Under the pieces are notes generated by a model. The model had not been told where the DNA came from and searched no databases. It saw nothing but the letters and a program-made list of their open reading frames with translations. A stretch of DNA of 64,000 nt from Callaeas wilsoni (Eukaryota; Chordata; Aves; Passeriformes; Callaeidae): NCBI GenBank assembly GCA_013398955.1, contig VWPU01006290.1:1-64000 (forward strand), in the 5' to 3' direction. The translations under genes were made by a program, and so were the position numbers. Of this stretch, positions 39,249 through 51,900 are shown in pieces (position 1 is the stretch's first letter; each line of letters opens with the position of its first letter).

Positions 39249-42200
39249 CTATCAAAGAAGCAAACACAAATTAAACCCAGTGAATGTATTCTGCATGTGG
39301 AGAACAAAACTCTTCTGCCCCAGCCCACCACAAAACACAAGGAACAAAACTTTCGTATAAATCCAGCTGCATGATTTGCACGCTCTCCAACTCACAGATC
39401 ACAGAGACATTAAGGATATGAAAGTAGGAAACTCCAGGTTATCATCCAGAAGCCCACAGAAGACACCAGCATCAGTCTCCATCAAATGCTGTACTACAGC
39501 TTTTGATAAAAGCTACTAAGGTGCCATTTGTTTTTTTTTTAAATAGAATACCACCACACTATATTACTATCCCTAAAAAAAAATTTAAACCAAGGAGAAA
39601 TGAAAGAAATAAAAAAATAAGAAAGTTCATCCACAGCTCTGAAGAAACAATTTAGCAGGCAGAAGCCACATAATGACATCACTAAGCACCAATAGCTCTT
39701 CCACATGCCAGAAAACAAGCCCTCTGTGCTTTTCAAAGGATGCTGGCAGCTTTGTCTGAAATTTCCAAGGCAGGTTTTACACTGAAAACTGACCGTATTG
39801 TTGCTCTGTTTTAAAAACACCAATGTAAGAACTGCCAGTGTTTTGATACTTCTATGCTGAATATTAGGTCTGCTTACAAAAACATACCCAGGGCAGAATT
39901 CGCTGTGGTACATACAGCCTGACACCCCCAAGTAACCCACCACACCTCACTGGATTTTTTTAGAAATAGAATTTCTAGTTTTACAGTAACTGTGAAACCT
40001 CTTCAGCAGACCCTCAGTGCCTTTTGATATATGCAAAAACATGTACTGGGAGGCCAATACAGAAGAGATTTGCATATCAGGCTAACCTGAAAAATTCAGA
40101 GTCTGAAGTGCAAGGCCTTTACTGTAGGTTTCTCTTTCCAGGTGAGCTCCCACTTAGCTTCTCATCTACATCATGCTTCTATTTTCATTAGTGGATTTTC
40201 TTTTCATTTTCAACAAAATATTAACTGATTATACTGCAAAGAATTGGAAGTAACACCACAATCATCTGGGCAGTCTCTGGACAGATATGAGAATGTCAGA
40301 ATAAGAAAATAAGGCACTTCTGAAGAATGCTTTTGTTGCTGTTACAGTTTTCAATATCTTTGCCTGCTTTGTTGCCAAGTCATTTGTCCTCCCTCCTTTC
40401 AGTCTGATGCGTGGAAAAATAAGCTGTAAGTGGGGGAGTCAAGCAGCAAAGCATTGCTCTAGTGAGTGAATTAAAAATTACAGTGCTTTGGCATACAGAG
40501 ACAACTTCAATATAAGGAGATGAACAACTTTATTTACAAACTATGGTATCAACATGAACTCAGCTATCTCTGTGGCCTTTGAAGTAATTCTACCTACATC
40601 TTCCTTGCACTGTGGAGTTCTCTATGCTCCAGTAAAGCCAGTCTCGGTAACCAGAAATTAGCAACTGTTATCTCAGATAAAAGAGAGTTTGAAGAAAAGT
40701 CTTTGGCCAAAGACAAATGTTATGAAATGGTGCTTCAGTAAGCAGCTCAAGTTTTCAGCCTGCATATTAAGAACAAAGACAAACAATAAAGCACTATTTT
40801 ATCTTGAAGCCCAGATGTTGTACAGCAGGTTAAAATTAAACCATATAGCAGCATGTAAGAAAGGCACCCGCAGAGCAAGGACCATTTTGTTGAGAGTAGA
40901 ACACTACGAAAGACTTACTCTGTGTACCCAAACACAACTGAGCTGCCAAGCACTATTTTTACTCTCTTCTGCCTATCTGCTGTGAAGAGATAAAAGGCTC
41001 AGCAACTGAATATTGTGTTTCACAGAGTATTTTTGAAGGACAGATGCTTGCTTACGCAGGTTTTAAGAGGTTTCAGAACTAAGAGAACGTGTGTTGCCTC
41101 AGGACAGAAGTGTAGGATTACCTGGCTTCATATGCAGTCTCCATTGTAGACTGCAGGATATTCTTCACCTCTGCCTTCACTTCTCCCTGACCTAACAGGT
41201 AACAACTCTGTTCTGTCAAGAACACACCTTCTAGTCTGAAAACATCACAGAATCTTGCAAGATATGTGTTAGAAACAATTTCTGAGCTGGCGCTTTAATG
41301 GAGCAGCAAAGCAGCACAGGTGATACCAGCACTGTGAGAGACTAATGGAATGCTGCACACCACTTCCCTGCTTGAATCCATCCAGCTCTCGTGTGAATCA
41401 ATAACACTGCCAGAATGCTTGAATCTCTGGATATAAACTCTGCTGCTTAGAAGTCTGAGAAGCAATCCTGCTACACTCAGTTTGAATGAATATTAACAGA
41501 GTGAAAAACAATTGGTTTTCCAATAGTGCTACACTGGCTGCCACAACTTAGCAATGGTAAGTGGCAGTGTATTTAGAAGCATTTTCAAATGTATTTTTAG
41601 ATTATCCAGAGCTATTTTTACCAGCAGAACATTTTTACTAATGACTGATCTAAATTAGAGATTAAATATTAAAAAAAAAAATCCTCAGACTCTGGAAAGA
41701 AGCCCTTTCTGTACTTGATAAGGCAAACCTAAACCTCCCTATATTTAAACTAAACATACTGTTAATGCCATGGTTCTCTGCCCATCAGATGGCTCAGCTG
41801 GCATCTGTTTTGTAAGAACACTCTCTTGAAGGAGACTGGGTTCAGGAAGGTCAAGGAGCAAGTCTACTGTTACAAAACTCCCCACAGAGGTGATCCAAAA
41901 CAGCAGCAGAGAGCCATTGCTCCAGTGGGAGCAGGGTCATCCCCAACCACTGGATGCTGACATCTGCCAGGTTGAGTGCTAAAAGATGCAGGAAACAGTT
42001 TCTTATTTCAATGAGATATGTAAACAGGTGTCCATGTGGTCAGAGCATGAGCATCATCTTGGCTCTACCCCATCTTTGGGTATGCAGGATCAGGAATGCC
42101 ATGAGAGGCAAACAGTCTGCTCATCTCCTCAGGAAAATAAAGCATCTCGAACAGAACTGGCAAGGCAAGGAATAAGCCCAACATATAACATCTGAAGCTC

Positions 42201-45200
42201 CTAGAGTTTCTTGGGCACTTGAGCGTTTCTAGCTTTTGGGCAAAACTAACCTCACGTTGCATTAAAGTAAGAGCATCTTTGTTCCTGGTGGGGCAAACAA
42301 GGAATTTCATAGGACTGGATAAAAACTTGACCAGAAAATTCAAGCAGAAAGGAAATACGTTCTTTTGCTTCTCATCACTGGAACAGTTGCTTTTCTGTCA
42401 CTGGGGAAAGCGGGGAAGGGGCTAAAAGCAGTGACAGCACAGGCTGCACTCTGTGAAGTTAGAAGTGGTTGTGGAAATAAAGACACACTTCAATGGGAAT
42501 CTGTGAAGAATTTTGTTTCAGTAATGAAGAATTACCCTCCAGCTGGAGGTGCCTACTGGCAGCTGTGAGCTGACAACAGCTGCAGGACACTCCGGGTACC
42601 TGACTGAGGGACGGCGACTTCTTAAACCACTACACAGATTTGTGTCCATGTCCCAGAACAGAATATATTAGAGTAAGTGACAGTCCAGAAAAGAAGAAAG
42701 GATTTTAAAAAACAGGCGATGCAACTGCCAAAGACATGCTGGCATACGTAAGAATTGTGCAGAAATAGCTACTGATAGGCCATTTCTTAGAAGACACCAA
42801 AGAATTTTCAGAAATATGGCATATTTAGAAACATTTCATCTCTTTTAAGTGGTCCTTATTGCAGAAACAACCTCTGATTCTGTATTTAAATTCTGAAGTT
42901 CATGGCTACCACTTTAAGTACTAATTGCCTTTTATCACCTGTCCTACCCTGAACTGAAGTGCTGTATTACTTGCTACTCCATGTAAGTCAGGGTACTATT
43001 TGCTGCTTCAATGGCTCTAATAAATCCAGGACAGTGGAGGCTGTTGGTAGCTGTCAGGCATGACCAAAAATAAGTTACTTGCGTAAAAAAGTGCATTAAA
43101 ATACACTGCCAAACGGGATGCCCTTCTGCAACACTCATTCAGCAACCACAATGCATTTCATCTTATTTATAGCTCAGAGCCTGGCTTATTTCAATAAATC
43201 TGTATCAATGCAGACACAAAAATAGAACTTCCTCAGCAGCTGAAAGCTTGTTTCAGCAGTGGCACAGAAGAAAGGTGACAGAGCTGGGAGCAGCCTGCGT
43301 GGCATTTCCATGCACGGCCACTCCTGCGTCAGAGCTGACTCGGGCTGGCTCTGACGTCAGGGCTGCTGCACCACAGTCACCGTCACCCAGCCCAAAAGCG
43401 GGATGTGGGCATCCAAGGGCATCACCCAGAGGAAACGATTACAAAACCCCACACTGTTCCTGACTTGAGGGGATGCTAAGCACCGAGTCAACTTCATGCC
43501 CAGGGCGTTTTCGATTTGTAAGTCTCGGGTTCTGCCAACAGGACTGCAGCACTTGAGAAATTACTGCTGGAGAAACTTGGTGAGCAGCTGAGACACACCA
43601 AACCAGTCAGACTAACGAAGTGCCTGGTGTAAAAAGAAAAGAAATAAACCCCAAACTTGACTCATGGCAGAGAAATGGTGGGAGCTGAGAAGAGCAGCCA
43701 GTCCATGGCCTTGCTACACGGACACCAAACCACTCAGCTTATTTCTGCTGAGTGGAAGTGCAGTGAGTCTGGATTTACAGTCAGCACACACCACACAATG
43801 ACCCAAGCACAAAGCGAAACTGTTTGAGAAGGGCAAAAAAACCTTCCCAACACACTCATTACAAGGCAGGTCTCAGAGTGGTGCCTCTAGTTTGAGATGC
43901 CTTGCACCAGATGGATTGACATCTCCCACAAAAATCCCAGTGCTGCTTGACCTGCAGGAAGTTCTTTAGATATCTTCCTTGAGTATTATGTATTAGAGAG
44001 CAAACCCAGTTTTGCAGCACTTTCCAGTAAGTTCTGAGACAAGTCAGTCAGGGTCAAAAAGCTATTCAATAGATGGGTGAAGTTCTCACACCTTGTGTTT
44101 TTAGATTCAAACTTGGAAACTGTTCCTTTTTCTAGGAAAGTTTCTTTTGACATTCTGCGGAAAATCAGGCCACAGCTTAGCCTAATTATGAACTTCTGAA
44201 AAATGTGTCATTTGTACTGAAAATTGAAGTTTGAAAAGCAAGGTTCAACTCATTATCAAGACTGAGTTTTTGAAAAAAAGATTTCTGGATTAAACCAAGC
44301 CTTCTCTGCCATTTCCATCAGCTAGAAAAGCACCTAAAAATGATAACATAAGGCTCCTTGCTGTGTTCTCTACACTCTTCTGTTGCTCCCTGAGCAGGAT
44401 GAAAAAGAAATAATCCTGCAGCAAAGGCCCAGGCTATGAGAAAAGGAAATCACTAGATTTGAAAGTCTGTAGGGCAGAAAGAGACAGGTGGTGATCAAGG
44501 GGCACAGCCCAAAGGACTGACTGAGCTACCAGAACAAAAGCAGCTCCGCAGTCTCTTCTGCTCCAGTTTGAGTGGCACAGAAAATGTTCCTTTCTTCCCC
44601 ATGTCTGTCATACATCAATACCTCGCTCTGGACTACTCTAAAAGGCAATAAGCGTGTTTAAATCCTGATTCTTCTTTCATACAGCAGGGATGACATCTGG
44701 ACAAAACTATTCTTTGCTTTTTCCAAAGGGGTGCTCTTTTTCCCCCTGTAACTCAGTTAAAAGAAATGACATAAGAAACTATTGTGCTCTCTTCCCAGTT
44801 ATTTAAAAATTACCCTTAAAATTTATTTCCAACATAATCTCCCAAGACATTCCAAATTACAAAAAAATTAGCAAGATTTTATTACACTAAATGCAGGAAA
44901 AGTGAGATTTCATGCCAATGCAGACAGACTTGATGTACATTTAAAGAAAATTTCAGAAGACATCCATGTCAAATGCAAGAAAATAGAAACACACCTCTGA
45001 CAGCTTCCATCTTTTTAAAGACAAAGTCTGCTTTACCTCAGGTTTTCCTTTGCTAACTGAACTTGTTTCAAAGAACTTCTTTAACTCTTTAACAACAACT
45101 TTAGCACAACTTTACAAGGGACATCTCAGGGCTCAACACCACATGGGCCTTTTCAGACCTCAGTCGCTGATTTAATCCTTGCCTACGTAGTCAATGCCCA

Positions 45201-47217
45201 ACTGTTATCAAAATCGAGAACTACTGAGAACAGCTGGGGACAGCTAAGGCAGGATATGAGCAAACTCTGTAAAATCCCAGAGCATCACTGAGGGACCACT
45301 CATCCACTCCTGGCAGGACATGGGAAACAGGGTGCTCCCACTGAAGGCACCAGGTGGAGAACTTAGCGGGGCCAAACAGAAATGGTCCCAGCTGCCACCC
45401 TCCTGAGCAGCTACATATTTTGTCATGGGAAACCACAGCAGTGTAAGCAGATTAAAGTGGTACTGGACAAGTTCCTGAGGCCCAGAACACCTCCCAAAGA
45501 GTGCTCCAGGTGCGATGCCGGCTCAGAACACGCTGCAGTCACTGTGTGTTTCCATGAAGAAGGACGGCACAGGGGCTGCCTTCCCACCCTGGCTGCTCCT
45601 GCCCACTGCCAGAGCCAGAGCAGCTCGTGAAATGCAAGCCAAGAGCTGCCAACCTGCACCCACCTCACAGTCCAGGGGCCGTGTGCCTCAAGAATTACCA
45701 GGACTGGGAGTCAGGCCGGGCTCCAGCCAAACCCAAGACACTCTGTTCTCATTTCGGAGCTATCACGCCCTGTGCTCGGCCGAGGCGAGTTGCTGCGTGA
45801 CTTCCCACTTGGGGCACACCTCAAATGTTTTTACAGGGTCAGCCACGACAAACAGAGGTTATGAAAAAAATACATAAAGTAGTCAAATAGAGAGGCTTGC
45901 CCCTGTCTAAATCAGTGATTTAGACCCTCTGGAAGAAAATAACAAACTTACACCAAAAATAAACAATTTCCAGTATTTTCCTTAGCATTTCAGTACTACA
46001 AGAACTTAAACATTCAAGTTCAATGCAAGGAAAGTTAAATCATATTTATGCTCGTACTCAAAAATAGGTCTGAATATACATTTAGAAGCAGGAAATGAAT
46101 TCAACTTACTTTAACTTACTGTTGTTTTTAAAGAAAGTATTTTTGGTAATACTCTTCAGTAGAATTCTAAATACATTCAATATGCAATTATCCCAGAGAT
46201 CTGAGAAAGTACTAAGGTGACCTGAATAAAGCACAATAGATATAATGCTATCTTATATAAATTAGGGTGTAAGTATGTTCACCTTCAGGGAAACTTGGAA
46301 GGCAGCTTTCTATAAAAAGTAAGGACAGATTTAAACACGGCTGTGGAAAGGAGCTCCAGCGAGCCGCCTGTACTCTGCATCACTCAACACTGACACAGCA
46401 GTGATGCTGGAGAAGGTCATTCTCACTTAAACTGCCACCCAGGGGATCCACACAAGCATACTTGAAAGCTTTCTGTAAAAGTCTAAAACCTCTCCAAATC
46501 ATCAAAAGAGAACAAGACAAAATAATGTGATTTTGGGATAAAATGCAACAACTTACTTGGTATAGGAAAAGTGTAAAAATACTCTTGGAGATTTCCTGTA
46601 ATTCATTAACTGTAAACTAATAGCAAAATGCAACTTCTCTCTCCATCAGTTTAGGTCTTGAGACAAAGAACTGCTGAGGAGAAAAGTTTTAATGGTCCCC
46701 CATCCTAGCTGTCAATGAGAGTTGCAACTTTTTCCAACTGCTTTTCCAGTTGCTTTGCTCAACTCCTTGAAGTATGATTTGAGTGAAAAAGCTGTGATTT
46801 CTTTGTCAGAAAGTTAAATACAATAATCTATTAGGAAATCTGTTTATTTAACAACAGTGATTTTTAATTTGTTGTCATTACTAAAAAACAAAATGAAAAA
46901 AAAATTCAAGTTGGGTTTACCAGCCCTGTAACACTAAGGTGGAAAAGATGACCTAGCCTTCAAATATATTCCTCACAACTCTATTCAACCACAGGACATT
47001 AGTCCAAAACTTAAATGTCTGTCCTAAGATACGGAATAGCCACAGGACTTCTAGAAAAAAAAAAAAAAAAAGGATTGTGTTTAAATAATATGAGCTGCCC
47101 ACTTGTGTGAGACACAAAAAACCCACTCCATTGCTACTGATTTCCCATATCCTGCAATGACCCAACTGATTCGTGAATACTTGAGTTCAAGGTAGGAGGA
47201 GCAGGTTTATTTCCTAC
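39249..47217 (-). other. LPGAT1: LPGAT1 intron (7,969 bp)
   Basis: It has a GTAGGA donor and a CTTTGATAG acceptor. A perfect CRE palindrome TGACGTCA occurs at 43352-43359 in a GC-rich patch (about 43240-43460). A second GC-richer patch at about 45230-45840 carries overlapping open frames without recognisable similarity. A run of 17 A lies at 47055-47071. No other gene is seen. Confidence 0.9.
43352..43359. promoter_or_regulatory. Perfect cAMP response element palindrome (TGACGTCA)
   Basis: The octamer TGACGTCA is the full CREB/ATF consensus. It sits in a locally GC-rich part of an LPGAT1 intron, next to CTGACTCG and CAGAGCTGAC repeats. Whether it is bound is unknown. Confidence 0.3.
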
Positions 47218-47344
47218 CTGTAATGTACATGCGTCACTGTTGGCTGTCGGTAGCCAAGAATCCAGGTTTGGATGTCTATAGGTTCAGCTTTGGGATACGC
47301 AATGGTTGTATCTATCACCCACTGGAGGCCTTTGGATTTGCTCT
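47218..47344 (-). CDS. LPGAT1: LPGAT1 coding exon, residues ~243-285
   Basis: The exon has 127 bp: two bases completing a split Glu codon, 41 full codons, and AG starting a split Arg codon (phase 1 to phase 2). The protein reads SKSKGLQWVIDTTIAYPKAE, then PIDIQTWILGYRQPTVTHVHY. It is nearly identical to the mammalian LPGAT1 segment as I remember it. The minus-strand acceptor is a long T tract ending CCTAG, and the donor is CAG/GTAGGA. This region follows the catalytic core and is characteristic of the LPGAT1/LCLAT branch rather than of AGPAT1/2. No frame break is present. Confidence 0.95.
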
Positions 47345-47784
47345 CTAGGAAAAAAAGAAAATTGCATGTCACTTATTTGAGAGTTATTCAACTTTTCTAT
47401 TACTTCATGAGGTATGAGGCAAAAATAAGAGCATCAAAAATCAAATCCAGATTTCATTACAGAGCACAGAAATACTCTTAAACTTCAGCTAGACCTAGAT
47501 TTTATTTTCATGGTTATTTCTGTTGTTCTTACATGCTATGGTACACAGAATAGAATGAGTTCACTCAACAGGTATGAGTACAGTCACATGACATGCTGGC
47601 CACAAAGTCAAGTGCTTCCCCCCACTCACCAAAAGGAAAAATCCCAAAGTGAACATCCAAGCTTCTTGGTCTGCAATTCAAGCACATTTACGCCTGAGCC
47701 TTTCTAAAAGATCACTGATCTGGAGCAGCAGCTGTGCAGACCCCTCAAAGGTTCTTAAAAATGTGAGTTGCAGGATAAAGAGGA

Positions 47785-48033
47785 AATCCACCACTTTCAG
47801 GGTGTATTCAAGGTAAGAAAGCAAGGAACAGAGGATGGTCAGTTTTCACAGTGGGGAGGATACTGCACCCACAAGGTTCCAGGAGAGACTGACACCAGCA
47901 CATGTTCATATGCTGCTCACCTTACTCAGAAACTGAAAAAAGGATCAAAGGAGGTGAAAATACTTGCTATTAAGATTATTCAAGAGAATCAAATCTGTAG
48001 GTCCCTTCCAACTCAGAATAGTGACTCTGTATA
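47785..48033 (+). mobile_element. CR1 LINE fragment, plus strand
   Basis: GGTCAGTTTTCACAGTGGGG, then ACAAGGTTCCAGGAG, resembles the CR1 internal 3' region. The end AAATCTGTAGGTCCCTTCCA, ACTCAGAATAGTGACTCTGT is the typical terminus. It is inserted antisense to LPGAT1. Confidence 0.75.
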
Positions 48034-48479
48034 AAATATATACAGAATATAGGTTATATATACTGAATACAGGTTACCACCAGCAACAGTCCAGGTCATA
48101 AATCAACCTAGCCATGACCCCTCTCTGGCATGTCTTCAATTCACAGGTTTGCTAAGAGGGAGAGCAGCAGATCTGTAGAGCAAACCAAGAAGGAAGGGCA
48201 TATTGCCAAGATGGCACTTTGAGTTTAGCCTGTCAGTTTTGCTCTCTGTTCTGGAGCTGTCTTGTGTTTGAGGTCCTGTTATGCCCAGGCCAGTAAAGTA
48301 ATGCTCATTTTACTGCTTGAGACACCAGTACAACAATATGCTCACACCACACCAGGCAGTATCTTTAAGGATTTTAAAAGCTGACTTATCAGGAACAGCC
48401 ACCCATGGGCAAAAGCATGTAATACGTGTTAGTTTTTAGTACAAAGTACAATACTCTTCAAGCCTGCAGCTGAGATAGC

Positions 48480-48990
48480 TAGGAAGAAATGTAACAGAGG
48501 TTGAGAAGAACACTGTCAGCCGGAAGAACATGCACGGGGATTGACTGTTCACCATCCTTCCCAGTACAAGAACAGACACTCAAAATTCGGCCAAGAGGAG
48601 AAGTTTTCAAAGCAAACAGAAGTATTATTCTTTGTGCAGAGGGGGAAAAATAACTAGGGGGAATCCCTTGCTAAAGGATGTCAAGGATGCCAAGAGTTGG
48701 GTTCAAGAGGAAACTGAGTAAGTACATGGAGGGTTAACTAACCAGGCAGAAACCTCCATGTGGCTTGGGAAACCCAGCACACAGGAAACTGTCAAAAGCT
48801 TGGAGAATATGCGGGAGAAGTATGATGCTTGTTTGCTGTGTTCACACTCTTCCTCTGGAATCCATGTGGAGTCATGGACAAGATGTTGGGCTACAGAGAT
48901 GTGTGGCCTTGCCCCGAGTGGCCACTCTAATTTTACAGAAGACCTACCACACACCTGCAGCACTCAGTCTGAGCAGCACCCTGAAAGCCA
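48480..48990 (+). mobile_element. CR1-type LINE fragment of a different subfamily, plus strand
   Basis: Blocks such as GATTGACTGTTCACCATCCT, CCAGTACAAGAACAGACACT, CCCTTGCTAAAGGATGTCAA and AAGTACATGGAGGGTTAA match the older CR1 subfamilies with a TGTTCACC...GTACAAGAAC core. Toward the right end it reads ATGTTGGGCTACAGAGATGT, a diverged form of the usual CTGGGCTAGATGGACC segment. Its 3' boundary is approximate. Confidence 0.75.
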
Positions 48991-51900
48991 CAGTTACTGA
49001 CTCCAGCTAGAATGTACATGCAAGGACTGGCTTGCCTGTTTCTACCTGCCTTTAATTTCATTTAATTTGCATTTAATTTAATTAAGTGTGAAAAGAAAAT
49101 TACAGCAATGCTATCACATGTATCTGTTAATTATTTTAACAAGCAGACAGTGTTTTCTTGGTGTCTGCTCATTAGTGGAGTTGTACTGCTTCATTACAAA
49201 TGCACTACTCCAACAGGGCTAGACAGCATTTCCTGAAATTTAGATTATGAGTTCATAGCAGCATGCAACATGCTATTCCAAAACTTGACCCAGGGCAAGC
49301 TGCATAAGTCGAGCTGAAACATTCAGAGTTACCTTCTGGAAATACAGTATTTTAAACCCCTGACAGACACGTGAAATGAGAACTGGAGGCTGCAGGCTTG
49401 CCAGCATCATGACAGAGTGCTTGTCAAGCCTCTCTTAAGAAAAGCACTAACTACAGAGTGCTTCATTTTAAAAGTAGCAATGAATCAGAGAAGAGCCAAT
49501 ATGAAATTAATATTAAATCAACACAAGTATTAATTTAGAAATAGATTTTGAAACAAAGTCATTCAAGTTATTATTTTCCCAGATGTAAAGCAAGAATGGA
49601 TAAAGACAAGTAAACTGCCAAAGTTAAATTGCCTAAATGACTGAGCAACAAAGATCATTAATTGCAATTAAAAAGTGCCAGATGAATATGGGCACATTTT
49701 CTTATTATTTACAGTAAAGTGTTTCAGAATAATTTATTCAATATTTAGCTGTATTTAAAGCCGTTCTTTCAGTGGATAATGGTTTGCACTTCATTAAGGG
49801 AAGACTCCTGCAGTTCTCTGCTATGCTGATTTCCTGCCTTCTGTTTTTGAGGAGCAGAGCTGCTGCAACACTGGATTTCTCAGTCCAGCTCCAAACTCAC
49901 CTCCAACCCTTTTCAGGGCAGGGTGGGGAAAAAAAACTCTTGACAGCCCACCAGGAACCCCAGGCCAGGAAAAAAAAAAAATTCTGACAGTAACATCAGC
50001 CTCTATAAACCTCCTTTCAGAGCAAGCAGGTGTTAGTGCAGCTACCTCCACGTGCTCTCAAATCACAGTATTTGTGCATGCTCTGGTTTAAAATAAGCCT
50101 TACATAATCATCCAAGATATAAGACTGCCAAAAAAACCTAAGTCACCAAGGATTTAAGAAAATTAATTTTGAAATACATCTTGCTGTCTTTTTTGGGGGA
50201 GGGGTTATACTGTGTTGAAACCTGCTCATGAGCAAATTTATTTTGAAGCCAGGGAGCTGTGACAGATCCTGAAACTGGAAAAGAAACTGACAACTGCACA
50301 AAACACAAAGGAGTGGTACCTAAATATCTCCAAAGGATGCTGCTTTCAGGTGTAAGCAGACCTTTGACCAAGAATAAACCCTATTATTTTTTAAATGGAG
50401 CACATTAACAGGAGCTCAAACCAGAGGCTGCTGCATTAGCTGTAGCATGGTGTGAATCTCAGGTCTGGCATTTGTAGCTGAGGAATCAAGGAGCTGCATA
50501 TACCTGTGCTCAAGAACTCCTCTTGCCCAGCTTGGCTTGGCCAACTCAGCCACACGCTTCTGACAGCCAAACTCTCTTAACTTTCTACTTAGCATTACAA
50601 GACACTCTTATCTTTCATTTCTAGTACTTGCTGAAAGACTGAGCAGCCTGACTGTCAGAGACTTCAGCAGAAGAAGCTGCTGCAGAGGCCGTACTTAAAC
50701 TGATCTCTCCAAGCACTGGTTTTTCTTCTGTGGTGTCAGTCTGCTTGCCACTTTCAGCACAGGTGGAAGATTTTGATTTCTCAAACTGCTTGAAAATCTT
50801 AAGAGTTTGATTTTTTTTAAATAGCACATAAACGTTCTGAACAGGCCCACAGGCACTTGCCCTACACGACAGCACCCAAACCACACAGCACTGATGTACC
50901 TTAGTGTGAACGGTACATACTTGCCTTATCAGTGCTAAGACAAAACCGAACAACCACATGGAACAGCAGCTTTCTGGCCTAGACAAACAAAAAATGAAAA
51001 ATAAAATTTAAATAGCTTCCTAACTTGTTTGTTGTTTGGGTTTTCGGGGTTTTTTCCAAATCATCAGCGGAGGCAAATCTTCACAACCTATTTTCTTCAC
51101 TGTGGTTTACTTAGGAAGCAACTTATCATCAGAGTCTTCAAGGCATTCAAGATGTCATCCTCTAAAGTCCTCTCACAGCAGATACTTAACTGTCTACAAT
51201 CACAAATTTATTGGGGTTCAGACCTTCTCTTCGCTCCCCCTCTTTGGTCTCTCTGGGGTTGCTGTTTCCTGGGGTCAAGTCATGCTAAAACACCAGATTA
51301 GACGATGTACAGAACCCTGAAACCCACCAGCACGCTCTCAGGGCTCACCACTGAGAAGAAGAACAACTCATAGACAGAGTTCAGCAGGAAGGCTCGCCTT
51401 CAGCCGAGCTCTGGATGCTGTCACACTGCCAGACTGGATCCAAAGTGGGAAAGAATGCACCAGCCAGGTGGGGACCTGAGGGCTGCAGCTTGCACTTGAA
51501 ATGTATTGCACTTAAATGTATTTGCTAGCACTCACCAGTATTCAGGTGTGGTTTCCTGAACACTTGCACCACTCTGAATGCAGCCAAAGAGGTTGTTGGC
51601 TCTGCCTGCACAGCAATCTGTTCTCATAACTTGTCCCTTGTTCTCTACTTGTCCTTGTGTGATCAACTGGATCACTGACCTCAGAATTAACTTTCTTCTC
51701 CAAAGATTAACTCTCAGACTGAACATCTTACTCATCATTCCAAGATCTTGACTTAACAAACCACCTGGAACAAAACAAGCAGCCCTTTTTCCAAGGGGAA
51801 GAAAAAACAACCATCAAAAGCTTTCTCACATGTTATTCAAGTCACATGCCTCATCTAACACCGAATCAAAAAGTTTGATTTTTAAAAAAATCAATTATGG

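Noticed and set aside
45221..45877. GC-richer intronic patch with overlapping open frames on both strands
   Set aside because: Frames overlap without coding character; CpG density is not that of an island. Possibly an old repeat, but I could not match it.
50621..50986. Minus-strand open frame of 121 codons inside an LPGAT1 intron, same strand as the gene
   Set aside because: No similarity to LPGAT1 and not needed for a complete protein; the six exons already account for the full length.
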